From positions 1 to 64,000 of the forward strand of contig JALQPE010002790.1 in NCBI GenBank assembly GCA_030407315.1: DNA of 64,000 nucleotides, in the 5' to 3' direction. Under the pieces are notes generated by a model. That model had not been told where the DNA came from. It made no database searches and saw only the letters and a list, made by a program, of their open reading frames with translations. Positions 33,046-42,348 of the stretch are shown piece after piece. Numbering within the stretch: the stretch's first letter is position 1; each line of letters opens with the position of its first letter. Source of the DNA: Asparagopsis taxiformis. Taxonomy: Eukaryota; Rhodophyta; Florideophyceae; Bonnemaisoniales; Bonnemaisoniaceae. The position numbers were made by a program, and so were the translations under genes.

Positions 33046-35499
33046 ATGACTCAAACAATTCAACACTCCTCCGAAGTGCCCGAGCACCATCTGCTTCTTG
33101 TGGGTGGTGGTCCACGATCCGTTATTCAACTCACAGCTGAGATCTCGTTTCTGCACCTGTTCAAGCACCATTTCACCCACTTGTCTCAATTGGGCGCTCA
33201 CTACAGTCTGACAACTACCATCGTTGAAAAGCAGCACAACATCGCTCCGGGAGCCGCTTTTTCATACGGTCACACTGGTATGGCTAATACAGGCGTGGAA
33301 TCCGATATCACCTTTCCGTTCAAACTTGAAAATCCAATGTCGCCGTGCATTGAGGACATTCTCAGTTATCAGCATCGTTTCACCAAGCTCATCGATGAAA
33401 ACCCGCAGCAGTACTACCTACAGCTCAAAAAGTTCAATCTCCCGGGAGCTATCATGTTCCGCCGCTCTCTTGGTGCCATGTCCGAGACACCGTCTGGTAC
33501 TCCAGATTTCTCTTTCGCCTTTCTCATGAGACGTACCATCGGCGAGGAGGAAATCCAAACTCTTCAGCAAGTCAAGGCTCTTGCAAACGAACTGCCCTTC
33601 TACAAACTCAACCTGCTTCCGAGCACCCTTCTCGAACAACTATCAACTGAAACCCCGTCAATCCCCCAAGCTTCACTTCGCAATCTAACCACCGGCCAAA
33701 ACTTAACAATCACTGCTGACCAAGTCCGACTCAACACTGGCACAGTCCTCCGTCATCCAGTTTCTGATTTAGCGGTCCGTCCATTCACATTTGCGCAACC
33801 CATGAACGCCACCGATCTACGCTCCTTTTTCCAGCAACGCCACCTCCTGGAATACGACGGAACTCTCCTCCAAGACGTGAAAGTGCTCTGCGGTGGTCTC
33901 AGTCTCTCCAGTCTCGACCAATTGAATGCACTAGACCGCATCATGCATCTCTTCGAGGAGGACGAAACATCTCTTCTCGGCTACCGCGTATCTGACCGCG
34001 CTAAACGCATCTATCAAGGTGCTATCACCATCCTGTCGCGCACACCGGGCAAGGCATGTGAGGTGCGTCACTCCGCGTCCCCGGAATGGCATCAGGCTAC
34101 AGAGGTGATCGGCAACACCAAGCATCTCCACGCACTGTTTCTGCACGAGAATGGGCAGGAGGTCTTCCAAATGTGGTATGAAATTATCAAAGCAGCTGTT
34201 GCACGCGCTTCTAATCACACACCGGGAGAATTAGATGCCTTCCACCCGACGCGCGAATTACTGGCAACTCGGTTCGCGGAGACACTACGCTTTTTGGACT
34301 ACAGGCGTAAGGCCGGTCTGGCAGAGCTGCAGGGCAAGTTTGACGTCAAACAACGCTTGTTGAGAGAGGCGACACGAACTCTTTCCGGTGCTTGGAGACA
34401 GGCTGCTCTCAGTCTCATCACTGGTTTCGGACTCGAGAGTGATATGAAGGCTGCACGATTAGAAATGGAATCGATTGCTCCTATTACGTTTAAGAGTCGT
34501 GGTGAACTCATGATGCATCGTGCACAGATTAGTAGTGTCACACATCCACGCATGGCCTTTCACCAATCCAACCAGAAGATGATTGCAAACATGAGGAAAC
34601 TGATGAACTTTGTCACTGCCTCACCAGTTCAAATTCACAGTATGTTCCATCTGCTGTTGGAATCTGGAATTGCCGAGTATGTATCCGCCTCATATTCGGA
34701 AGTCACATGCGATCCCACAGGCTCATGTCTTCACCTCGCTGGAAAGGATTATGACGCACTGATTATTTCACCATTGTTCGACCGCAAAAGTGACAAGGCT
34801 GTAAATTCGCTCACCGGTCAAGTACGCCCCATTCATCCAAGTACACCTTCATATGGACAGGTCGGAAAGTTCAGGCAGATCATTTCACAGGACGGCACCC
34901 CGCTTCCAATTGAGGACAACGGCCTCAGTGGCGCCGGTTTCCAGCTCAGAGAGGGCGCCGGTAAGGGCTCTCTCGTCGGTGCCTATGCAGTCGACATCAA
35001 TAACCGCAGCTCAGCTGTGAGCACATCTGCCTCGTATGCGATGCGACGCATGGCGATGAGTCATTTGAAGGCTGCTGGATTTGAATCACCAACGACCACT
35101 CTTGCGCAGATCTATTCAGAGCAAACGGCCAATGAAGAAGCATATGAGAACGAGGTGCGTTCATTTGAAAAATATTTCAAGGAAGTTCACGAGATGTGGG
35201 CATATCTCAAGGCGATTCGCGCTTATGGTGGCGAAGATGCATATCGATATTGTGAGCTTTACGACCGCGGAATCACTGCAGCTGGAAGGGCAATGGTCGT
35301 GGAGGAAATTAGTATGAGCGGCGAAGTTGGATCTGGTATTGCCGCACGATATTTGGCAGATGTGATTGGAATGCCTGTGTTCAATCCGCCAGGTCGCGAT
35401 GAATATCTGGAGAGATTTGTGGATATGACGCCAGAGGAAGATAAGGCGGCTTACGAAGCAGCATATAAGATGGCAGAACAGAAATTAACACATAACTAG
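33046..35499 (+). CDS. FAD/NAD(P)-binding protein, copy B
   Basis: The product is 817 residues, a close paralogue of the protein at 19165-21663. The same Rossmann motif (LLLVGGGPRSVIQL, residues about 14-27) and VEKQ...APGAAF follow. The proteins agree along the whole length apart from the extreme ends. The DNA of the second half (from about 34,450) is nearly the same as copy A, while the first half differs at many synonymous sites and is richer in A/T. Family placement and role are as uncertain as for copy A. It points away from copy A, so the pair forms an inverted duplication around the genes at 24-31 kb. A start at 33046 (GAAATGA context) is the first in-frame Met. Confidence 0.75.
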   Translation: MTQTIQHSSEVPEHHLLLVGGGPRSVIQLTAEISFLHLFKHHFTHLSQLGAHYSLTTTIVEKQHNIAPGAAFSYGHTGMANTGVESDITFPFKLENPMSPCIEDILSYQHRFTKLIDENPQQYYLQLKKFNLPGAIMFRRSLGAMSETPSGTPDFSFAFLMRRTIGEEEIQTLQQVKALANELPFYKLNLLPSTLLEQLSTETPSIPQASLRNLTTGQNLTITADQVRLNTGTVLRHPVSDLAVRPFTFAQPMNATDLRSFFQQRHLLEYDGTLLQDVKVLCGGLSLSSLDQLNALDRIMHLFEEDETSLLGYRVSDRAKRIYQGAITILSRTPGKACEVRHSASPEWHQATEVIGNTKHLHALFLHENGQEVFQMWYEIIKAAVARASNHTPGELDAFHPTRELLATRFAETLRFLDYRRKAGLAELQGKFDVKQRLLREATRTLSGAWRQAALSLITGFGLESDMKAARLEMESIAPITFKSRGELMMHRAQISSVTHPRMAFHQSNQKMIANMRKLMNFVTASPVQIHSMFHLLLESGIAEYVSASYSEVTCDPTGSCLHLAGKDYDALIISPLFDRKSDKAVNSLTGQVRPIHPSTPSYGQVGKFRQIISQDGTPLPIEDNGLSGAGFQLREGAGKGSLVGAYAVDINNRSSAVSTSASYAMRRMAMSHLKAAGFESPTTTLAQIYSEQTANEEAYENEVRSFEKYFKEVHEMWAYLKAIRAYGGEDAYRYCELYDRGITAAGRAMVVEEISMSGEVGSGIAARYLADVIGMPVFNPPGRDEYLERFVDMTPEEDKAAYEAAYKMAEQKLTHN

Positions 35500-36150
35500 A
35501 AATTTTTCTTAGTAGTACCTAGAATGACAAACTTGTAACACATACACAGCTGGGATACAAGTTGCTGGTCATACTACTGTATTGTGAGCTTTACTGAACT
35601 TTGACTTGATTTGACTACATTGTAAAAAGGTTGGCAGATATTGTTGGAATGGATCTCGGCGCAGTGTTCTTATGCATGACAGAAGAAATCAGGGGGGTCT
35701 CATAATAATGCCTGTTGAGAATTTCGTCGATGCCTCACTGAGATCGTTGCTGTTGAAAATTTGCAAAAATAGGATCAAACGACGAAAACGTTGAATTTGT
35801 TCCTGTATCAATATCACCCATAGAGGAAAGAGCGTGTCATGACAAAGGCAGTGCTAGACTCTTGAATGGGAGGTCGGATCTCACGTCGGCCGTCCAAACC
35901 ACCAATGGGCTTGGATTTGAGTTTCTACACGTGAAAGTGAGAGATTGTTCGTCTATTATTGCTCGGAACAATTGGTCAACGCAAGCCAGCCCGTTGACAA
36001 AACTTCATGACCACCATCACAAAAACGTGAGCTGTGCAAAATACAGGGCGTCACAATACTCTGAAATGCTCTCTAATGTGATGTATCAGTTAGCGCCACG
36101 TTCAAAAGTTTATTCATTGTATTCTGCTCATTACGTTCGAGTGTGTTACA
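35500..36150. other. Convergent intergenic region
   Basis: It lies between two convergent genes, FAD copy B and RPN1. No gene is seen; it should hold both 3' ends. Confidence 0.4.
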
Positions 36151-39129
36151 TCAGGAATTTGATGAGCCAGCGGCAGATGAAGACGCGGCACCATTGGCGG
36201 CTGGTTTTGATTTTTCCATAGCTGCTGCAGCTTCAGTCAGACCAGACTCATCGACCCAATCTGGATTTTTCTCGATAACGACAACGCCTTCCATCGATGC
36301 CGCCTTGGTGATAAATTCCTCTGTCGCCATTTCCGCCCGTTCACCCGCAGCGAGTAGAACAGGAGTCGTGTGTGTCTGGAAGCCTGTGATAGACTTGGGA
36401 CGTCCAGCTTGACCGACAGTGTCAACTGCCTGACCCACTCGCACTGTAGTCGGCTTGAACTCCATGTCCTCGCCAATAGTGAACACCATTCTTGGTCGCG
36501 CTGCCAACGCCAAGAAGAACAGTAGGAAGTGGTTTTTGGTAAGAATAGTACCTTTCATATCCAAGCATGAAAATAAAACTGTCAGGATGCCACCCAACGC
36601 GATCTTGCTGTCAATAAATTTGTTATCTCCATAGAATGGGTTCAGAGTTACCAAACCCTTGCCGGAATGCAAAAGCCCTTGTGCAATTCTCACAAGGAAC
36701 AGTGAAGAAGGTTCCTTCGAGTAGTACAATGAGAGTTGGCGCAAAATACCAGCGATTCTTGAATTGTTCGTCCCGCTTCCAATAAATCCAAGTGCAACAA
36801 TAGATGACTGCGCCACATCCATGTCCGAGTCGTGAGTGAATTTCGACAACAGGTCAATCAACGTCAACTTGGGGTTACTGATGCTCAACAAACCGATGGC
36901 CAACGGCACCACTCTTCGAATAACAGGGTCACCATACTGCAAAAGGTGACCAAATGAACGAATCGACATTTCTGCACCCAATTCTTCGCCCATCGCCACC
37001 ATGGCGAGGCCGAGAACTGCGACAGCTTGTTCTGCTGAGGCAATACGATTTCGCTCTGCGTCCTTCTCCGTGTTCTTCTCCTCAGAATCTCTCGATTGTT
37101 CTCCAGATGTGGTGTTGGAGGTGCCGGTGGATCCCGCCCCGTTTTCTGCCCCAGACTCTCCACCCGAGGTGCCAGGTGTAAGCGGATTCGACTGGTCCGC
37201 CGACGGCTGCGCGTTATCCGTTGACGCATTTTCGGTCGCATCTTCACCATCCTCCGCGGTCGGATGCTCTCCACAAATCGACAGAAACTTTTGAACTTTC
37301 AGAACATTTCCAGATCCGCAATATGCACATGCTTGTAATGTAATGGAGGAGATGCGCCCGAGAAGAGTATCATTGCCAACCATTGCTTCGATTGTTTCGG
37401 CAACAACTTCAGCAGCATCTTGTCTGCCGAGGAACAGGAATCCAAGTGCAAGCGGCATGAAAATCGGTAGTAACGGTTCCTTCGGGATGCCGCCATCCTT
37501 TCCGTCTGAAAGAACTTGCAATAAAGCCATGGAAAGATCCTCGTCAGCAGAGCCAATGTACACAAGTCCCAGACTCAAAGCGGCGATGGAGGCCGTATCT
37601 GCTGAAACTTCACCATCCATCAGCACGGGCATAAGAGTTTCCTTAATAATCTCTTTATTCGTTCCCGCGTAAGCGATTCCAAGACCGGCAATAGCACCGT
37701 TTCTTGTCGATCCAACTTCTGAGGTCACGTGCTCAGCCAGTAACGCCAGCGCAGGATCGATTTCATGTCGCACGTTTGCAGTCACAATTCCAACAGCAAG
37801 AAGAGCTCCTGCCCTGATAAATTCCTGTTCCGTGTACATGTACTTGTCGATCTCACCGAGACCCTGGTCAACATCCCACATACTGATCATTCCAATAGAA
37901 GCAGCAGCAGACATCATGCCGTGATCCTTGTTCAAATAAATCCACCCCTGTTCAGAATCGGACATGAGCTTATCAGTACCAAAACCCATATTAACAAAGG
38001 CATTGACGTAAGTGCTGGCAAGATTGGCACGCGCGGAATTGTTATCATTGTTGGTTGAAGATGGAGCCCGCGAGTCAAGAAGATGTGACTTATAAATGTC
38101 GTCAGGAGTCTTGGCTTCAAGCACGTCAAGATCCTTGGCAAGATGCAGGAATTGCGCGGAAAGCTTTCGATTACTCATGGCGGTACGCATGTCATCATCT
38201 GATTCGCAATCATCATCCAGAAGGATACCGGCACGCGCAAGGTCGAAGGCAAGCTGAATGCGCTCAGGGGAATTGGGTTGACTGCTGCTGTAAATTTGCT
38301 TGATTTGATCAAGATTGCCTCGCCGAATCGCCACTTGAAGCGCTTCTGGTTTCTTGTCAACCTTGATATAGATGTCAGCGGCCACTTTGAGCAACTGCTC
38401 TTCATCTTCCAGGGTGGGCACATAGTCTGCACATGACTTGAGGTAGAGACAGACACGGGAGTAATTGACGTCATCGACGTGATTGACCAGCTTTGGAAGC
38501 GAATCGACTTCCACGAGCAAATCGACAGCCTCCGGCTCTGCATTAGAAGAAATTAGAAAGGGGACAATGTCACCAACTAGAGTATGCAGTTGGGCCAATT
38601 TGGAAGGGTGGTCGTCCATTGCGTCGCTAGCTTCCGAAATCTCACGAAATTCAGTGGCGATTTCTCCAGCGAGATGGCGCACGTACTCGTGACCCCACAA
38701 ATGGGGCGGGTCGCTCGATCCGCGAAGTTTGAAATTTAAACTCTCGCATCGAGTATCGTCGCCCATCGTCATCGCAAGAACGGAAAGAATGTCAGCGAGG
38801 AAAACTTTGTTGGGACCATCGGCAATTTTAGTGGCGTAATAGAGCTTGAGCGGGACGAAATGCGGACGAAGAAATTTGAGTGGTTTGGGTACCGAGGTCA
38901 TGGAGGATGTTGCGGATCGGATCTCTGAACGAATAGTTTCCAATGCGAGTTTCTGAACACCGTCATCAGTGTCCATTGAGCGCTCAACACATAGTTCGAG
39001 CTTCTCTTTCAACGCGCGGTCCTCCTCGGATAGGTCTGCATCGGGTTCGTCGTCTTTTTTCGCAGGCTGTTCCTTGACGCCATTTGCAGGTGGCGCCGGC
39101 GGTTTTTCTTGTTCTTCAACTCCAGCCAT
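36151..39129 (-). CDS. RPN1: 26S proteasome regulatory subunit RPN1 (PSMD2)
   Basis: The product is 992 residues, close to the family's usual length. RPN1 is the large scaffold of the 19S base that docks ubiquitin receptors and shuttle factors. The N-terminus is charged and disordered (KKDDEPDADLSEEDRALKEK), then the conserved region LKFLRPHFVPLKLYY and HLWGHEYVRHLAGEI. The centre has the proteasome/cyclosome repeats (AAASIGMISMWDVDQGL, NGAIAGLGIAYAGTNKEI, AVLGLAMVAMGEELG). An acidic, Ser/Gly/Asn-rich insert of about 75 residues sits between two repeats (about 625-700), a place where the family varies. The end (TPVLLAAGERAEMATEEFI) is typical. It starts at 39129 with a CCATGG context and is divergent from TRM112. 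Confidence 0.97.
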   Translation of the reverse strand: MAGVEEQEKPPAPPANGVKEQPAKKDDEPDADLSEEDRALKEKLELCVERSMDTDDGVQKLALETIRSEIRSATSSMTSVPKPLKFLRPHFVPLKLYYATKIADGPNKVFLADILSVLAMTMGDDTRCESLNFKLRGSSDPPHLWGHEYVRHLAGEIATEFREISEASDAMDDHPSKLAQLHTLVGDIVPFLISSNAEPEAVDLLVEVDSLPKLVNHVDDVNYSRVCLYLKSCADYVPTLEDEEQLLKVAADIYIKVDKKPEALQVAIRRGNLDQIKQIYSSSQPNSPERIQLAFDLARAGILLDDDCESDDDMRTAMSNRKLSAQFLHLAKDLDVLEAKTPDDIYKSHLLDSRAPSSTNNDNNSARANLASTYVNAFVNMGFGTDKLMSDSEQGWIYLNKDHGMMSAAASIGMISMWDVDQGLGEIDKYMYTEQEFIRAGALLAVGIVTANVRHEIDPALALLAEHVTSEVGSTRNGAIAGLGIAYAGTNKEIIKETLMPVLMDGEVSADTASIAALSLGLVYIGSADEDLSMALLQVLSDGKDGGIPKEPLLPIFMPLALGFLFLGRQDAAEVVAETIEAMVGNDTLLGRISSITLQACAYCGSGNVLKVQKFLSICGEHPTAEDGEDATENASTDNAQPSADQSNPLTPGTSGGESGAENGAGSTGTSNTTSGEQSRDSEEKNTEKDAERNRIASAEQAVAVLGLAMVAMGEELGAEMSIRSFGHLLQYGDPVIRRVVPLAIGLLSISNPKLTLIDLLSKFTHDSDMDVAQSSIVALGFIGSGTNNSRIAGILRQLSLYYSKEPSSLFLVRIAQGLLHSGKGLVTLNPFYGDNKFIDSKIALGGILTVLFSCLDMKGTILTKNHFLLFFLALAARPRMVFTIGEDMEFKPTTVRVGQAVDTVGQAGRPKSITGFQTHTTPVLLAAGERAEMATEEFITKAASMEGVVVIEKNPDWVDESGLTEAAAAMEKSKPAANGAASSSAAGSSNS

Positions 39130-39457
39130 GGTTGCGATATGTGACGATGGCGAATGGACGAATTGATTATGCAGGTAATAATACCAATCGAATCTGGAAG
39201 GTTGGGCGAAGCAAGTCCAGAAACGCGTGGACTCTGGAACGCTGCGGCGCTTCTACTGTGCTGCGTGCCTTGACTGCACGGATCAGGCTGGAGCCTAAAA
39301 ATATGCTTACAGAAGGCTCATCGATTCAGTAATTGAAATTGAAAAAATCAAATTGCGAAACGTGTTTAATTGAGTCCACAAAGTGCCGCGTTTGCATAGA
39401 TCGCTCACGCCGATGTAGATGAGCAAAGCCAGAGCACAATTGCAAAGCAACGTCAAC
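39130..39457. promoter_or_regulatory. Divergent upstream region of RPN1 and TRM112
   Basis: About 330 bp separate the divergent starts at 39129 and 39458. It must hold both promoters. No conserved element is recognised. Confidence 0.4.
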
Positions 39458-39895
39458 ATGCGATTGTTAACTCACAATATGCTCCAGTGTCCACGGACAC
39501 AAACCTATCCGCTGCAGTTGATCGCTGAAGAATGCGACGATGTCAGCGTTGAATACTCTGCACCATTTATACAACGCATGCTCGGTCGTTTGGATTGGTC
39601 CGTGTTTCACGCTGCTGCGCAACAACTACCAGATCCCGAACTGATCAAGGCGCTGCCAGCGACTGCGCCATCTGTCGATGCGGGAGACGACGTGCTGCGT
39701 GTTGTACATCGGGCACTCATGGAATGGCACGTCGTGGAAGGCAAATTAATTGCAGACGGCGCTGAATATCGTGTTTCTAACGGCATTCCTAATTTGGTAT
39801 TAACCGAAGTTCGCAAAAATGAAGACCTGACAAACGGACAGGAGCATGACGCCGACGCACGCGCGAACAACAACGACACTATGGATGCGAGTTGA
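39458..39895 (+). CDS. TRM112: TRM112 methyltransferase activator
   Basis: From the ATG at 39458 the product is about 145 residues. The start MRLLTHNMLQC is the classic TRM112 N-terminus; an upstream in-frame Met at 39419 would add 13 unconserved residues and is rejected. The C-terminal part (MEWHVVEGKLIADG, then YRVSNGIPNLVLTEV) matches the end of the zinc-binding domain (IPNMLL region). TRM112 is the small partner that stabilises several methyltransferases acting on tRNA, rRNA and release factor. The zinc-binding cysteines appear reduced: only one Cys is in the first motif (LQCPRT), so zinc binding may be weak. A short acidic tail follows. Confidence 0.88.
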   Translation: MRLLTHNMLQCPRTQTYPLQLIAEECDDVSVEYSAPFIQRMLGRLDWSVFHAAAQQLPDPELIKALPATAPSVDAGDDVLRVVHRALMEWHVVEGKLIADGAEYRVSNGIPNLVLTEVRKNEDLTNGQEHDADARANNNDTMDAS

Positions 39896-40090
39896 ACGGA
39901 TTGTATTGTAGAACAGTGATTTATTAAAGAGGTCAACAACACCTCAACGTCGACTCGACCATCAGTTTTTTTTCTCAATAAATTTTTTTCTGTAAAGAAT
40001 CTTTGCTCTTGTCCATCCTTCCTATACCGACCGACCGTCCGTCTCAGACCAATCTACAATCCTGTCGCCACAGCCACATTCGAATCTACA

Positions 40091-40836
40091 ATGCAGCAAT
40101 TCTTCCGCAACACAAAGCTGTACCAACTGATACGCCAAGCCAGCGCTGAGATGCGATCACTCCGCATCGCAGAACATCGCGCGTCGTTAAAATTAAAGCG
40201 TGCCGCAGTCCGCATGCGAGTCATATATCAAATCCAACAATCCCAACTAGAACAAGTTCGTAACGCACACCAACCTATTCCACAATCCACAACCACACAA
40301 ACCACTAACCAAATCACACTGCGCTCGCGCAACAACAACCGACACAGAACGCGCTACGAATCGAAGCAGCACGCATGGCGTCCCGACTCCAGCAAGCGAG
40401 ACGTGTCATATCAGCGCATGAAGCGGTTCGCAAACAAATGGACCAGGCAGCACAAGCGGCCGGTGTGCAACTTCCGTCGTCTACAAACGCTGCACAGACG
40501 CAGCGTGCGCAAGCGGACGAGTTTAAATCGAAAACGATTCAAAATGTGCAGAAATTGATCCCGACCACCGGCGTTGCTGCGAGCAAAATGGCATCTCAAT
40601 TGCTGCGCGATAGCGTGAAAGACGTCAAGATTGGCAACGATGATCCGACGCAAATGAGCGTGCAAATGATCGTCGGTCTCGCGAAACAGGTCGGCGCTTC
40701 GAAAGAGGAAATGGAACAGATTTTGCAACAGGCCGCACCGGATGGACAGATTATTCCAGAGTTACGCGACGGCGTTATGAAGGCTATGGACGAGGCCAAC
40801 TCGTCGAAACAGCGCACGAGCGCGGAGCAGGTTTAA
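40091..40836 (+). CDS. Small helical protein of unknown function, probably two exons
   Basis: A first part opens at 40091 (MQQFFRNTKLYQLIRQASAE). A second part, open to 40836, is helix-rich (MASRLQQARRVISAHEA, then SKMASQLLRDSVKDVKI and GLAKQVGASKEEMEQIL). They are in different frames. Removing 40256-40347 joins them in phase 0. This 92-nt segment begins GT, holds CTAAC at 40304-40308 and ends GACACAG, the same acceptor as in the syntaxin intron, though its donor GTTCGT is poor. A one-base indel in the Gln/Thr-rich stretch is the alternative. The joined protein is about 217 residues with no family I recognise. Confidence 0.5.
40256..40347 (+). other. Probable spliceosomal intron
   Basis: The 92-nt segment has GT at its start, a CTAAC branch-like site at 40304-40308 and CGACACAG at its end. 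Removing it restores one frame. The weak GTTCGT donor is the main doubt. Confidence 0.45.
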
Positions 40837-41046
40837 CACCGCGTCTTGGTCAGCATCCGTGTAAAGCGTGTTGCGTTCGTACCTTTTGTTTTTACGTGGC
40901 CACGTCGACGTGGCTGGCATAAATTGATGTATTCTACTGTACACAGAACATATTTTAGATCCCGTCTCCGAACAACTTGACCACTCTCATCTTCATCTCG
41001 CTCCCGCTGCGTTGTCGATTCCCTCAATTTGTCGTCCGTCCGTCAA

Positions 41047-42039
41047 ATGAACATATCCTCAGCAAATCAAAGAGCGATATCACTCGCGCTCTATTCGCCG
41101 GCCACTGCACCGACAAACTTTTCAGACCCTGACGCATTCCAGGAACTAACGAGCACGATAATCGAAGAACTCGATCCAACCAGTCCAATACCAACCTCCG
41201 CCGCTCAATTCGAGCACGCACTACAACAATATGCACGCAAAATCGGATTCCTCGGCGACGTCCACGATCGAAATGCCCTGCTTTCGTTCCTACTAACCGC
41301 TCTCCAAACGCACCGCATACTCGCGCAACGACGCCATCGCAAGCAAATCGACGTCAAACAACACGCGACGCCCGACGAACAATTCGCACAAAATCTCTCC
41401 CGTCTCTGTATTGCCACTGCAACACCAGTCACCAACGCTGAAAACCTGCACCAACCCTCCCAAATTGCCCAATTGATCGCCTCCATGCACGCCGCCTCTC
41501 CGTCTCGAATCGACGCATCCCGTCTGGGCGAACCACTCCTCGCCACGCCACTCACCGCCTCTCAAATGCAGCTCGCGCGCCAGACTGCGCACCAGCTGCA
41601 CGAGGAGCATCAGCTACGCAAGGCATTGCTATTGAACCGCCTCTTCGTCACCATAGAGTCTTTTCGATACTCTTTGCTGGCGCAAAAATCTCAATCGCGT
41701 ATATCAGCTATAAAGCGCACCGTTGAACGATATGTCGATGCGCAGAACCCAATCACGCTGTATGATGCCATCACAGCGCGTGAATACATGCTCCGTTCGC
41801 CGCGCATTTCTGGTAGTAGACAACAGATTGGCGCAAATGTACAGCCAGAGGCTGCCGTGAAGACGATTTTGATGGGCGCGGTTCCGGATCGTGGGGGTCG
41901 TGTTGGTAAAGCTACTATGGGTGACATGCCCGCTTTCACTGCTCGTGTCGAAGGAGGAAAGCCTGTTCGAACGAAAGGGAGAGATGAAAAGGCGACGCAA
42001 CGAAAGGGTAAGGGGGGAAGAAAGAGGCGGGGTAGATGA
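41047..42039 (+). CDS. FAM98-family protein
   Basis: The product is about 330 residues from the ATG at 41047. The C-terminal part is diagnostic: ILMGAVPDRGGRVG (about residues 278-292) closely matches the MGRVPDRGGRP motif of FAM98 proteins, preceded by a helical region (LLLNRLFVTIESFRYSLLAQ) that matches their central domain. A basic Gly/Arg/Lys tail (KGKGGRKRRGR) replaces the Gly-rich tail seen in animals. FAM98 proteins are subunits of the RTCB tRNA-ligase complex and of RNA-transport granules. The N-terminal region (LGDVHDRNALLSFLLTAL) fits the CH-like fold of the family. It is co-directional with the gene at 40091. Confidence 0.8.
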   Translation: MNISSANQRAISLALYSPATAPTNFSDPDAFQELTSTIIEELDPTSPIPTSAAQFEHALQQYARKIGFLGDVHDRNALLSFLLTALQTHRILAQRRHRKQIDVKQHATPDEQFAQNLSRLCIATATPVTNAENLHQPSQIAQLIASMHAASPSRIDASRLGEPLLATPLTASQMQLARQTAHQLHEEHQLRKALLLNRLFVTIESFRYSLLAQKSQSRISAIKRTVERYVDAQNPITLYDAITAREYMLRSPRISGSRQQIGANVQPEAAVKTILMGAVPDRGGRVGKATMGDMPAFTARVEGGKPVRTKGRDEKATQRKGKGGRKRRGR

Positions 42040-42348
42040 TCGATATGTCGACCTCTGTATTGAAGAGTTCCATGCACGGGGGATGTAGGTGTTTCGTGGC
42101 TATATGTGTAAAGTTGGAATCTCCTGCAGTAGTGGGTCCCTTTCTTGAGGTACAAACAGATGTTCGATACCCAACGCTATACCGTTTCCCCACCAAATAG
42201 GATGTACACGTCTTATCTGAATGACCACATATTCGAAGATACAGTCACAAAATCTTTATAATCGTTTTATATATCTACCTATTCGTCGCCCGGCTAAACG
42301 CACCTCGAAAGGGCGTCGCCTGCAACCTGCTGTCAGACCTGAACCGGA
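42040..42348. other. Convergent intergenic region
   Basis: About 310 bp lie between the convergent FAM98 and glucanotransferase genes. No gene is seen. Confidence 0.4.
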
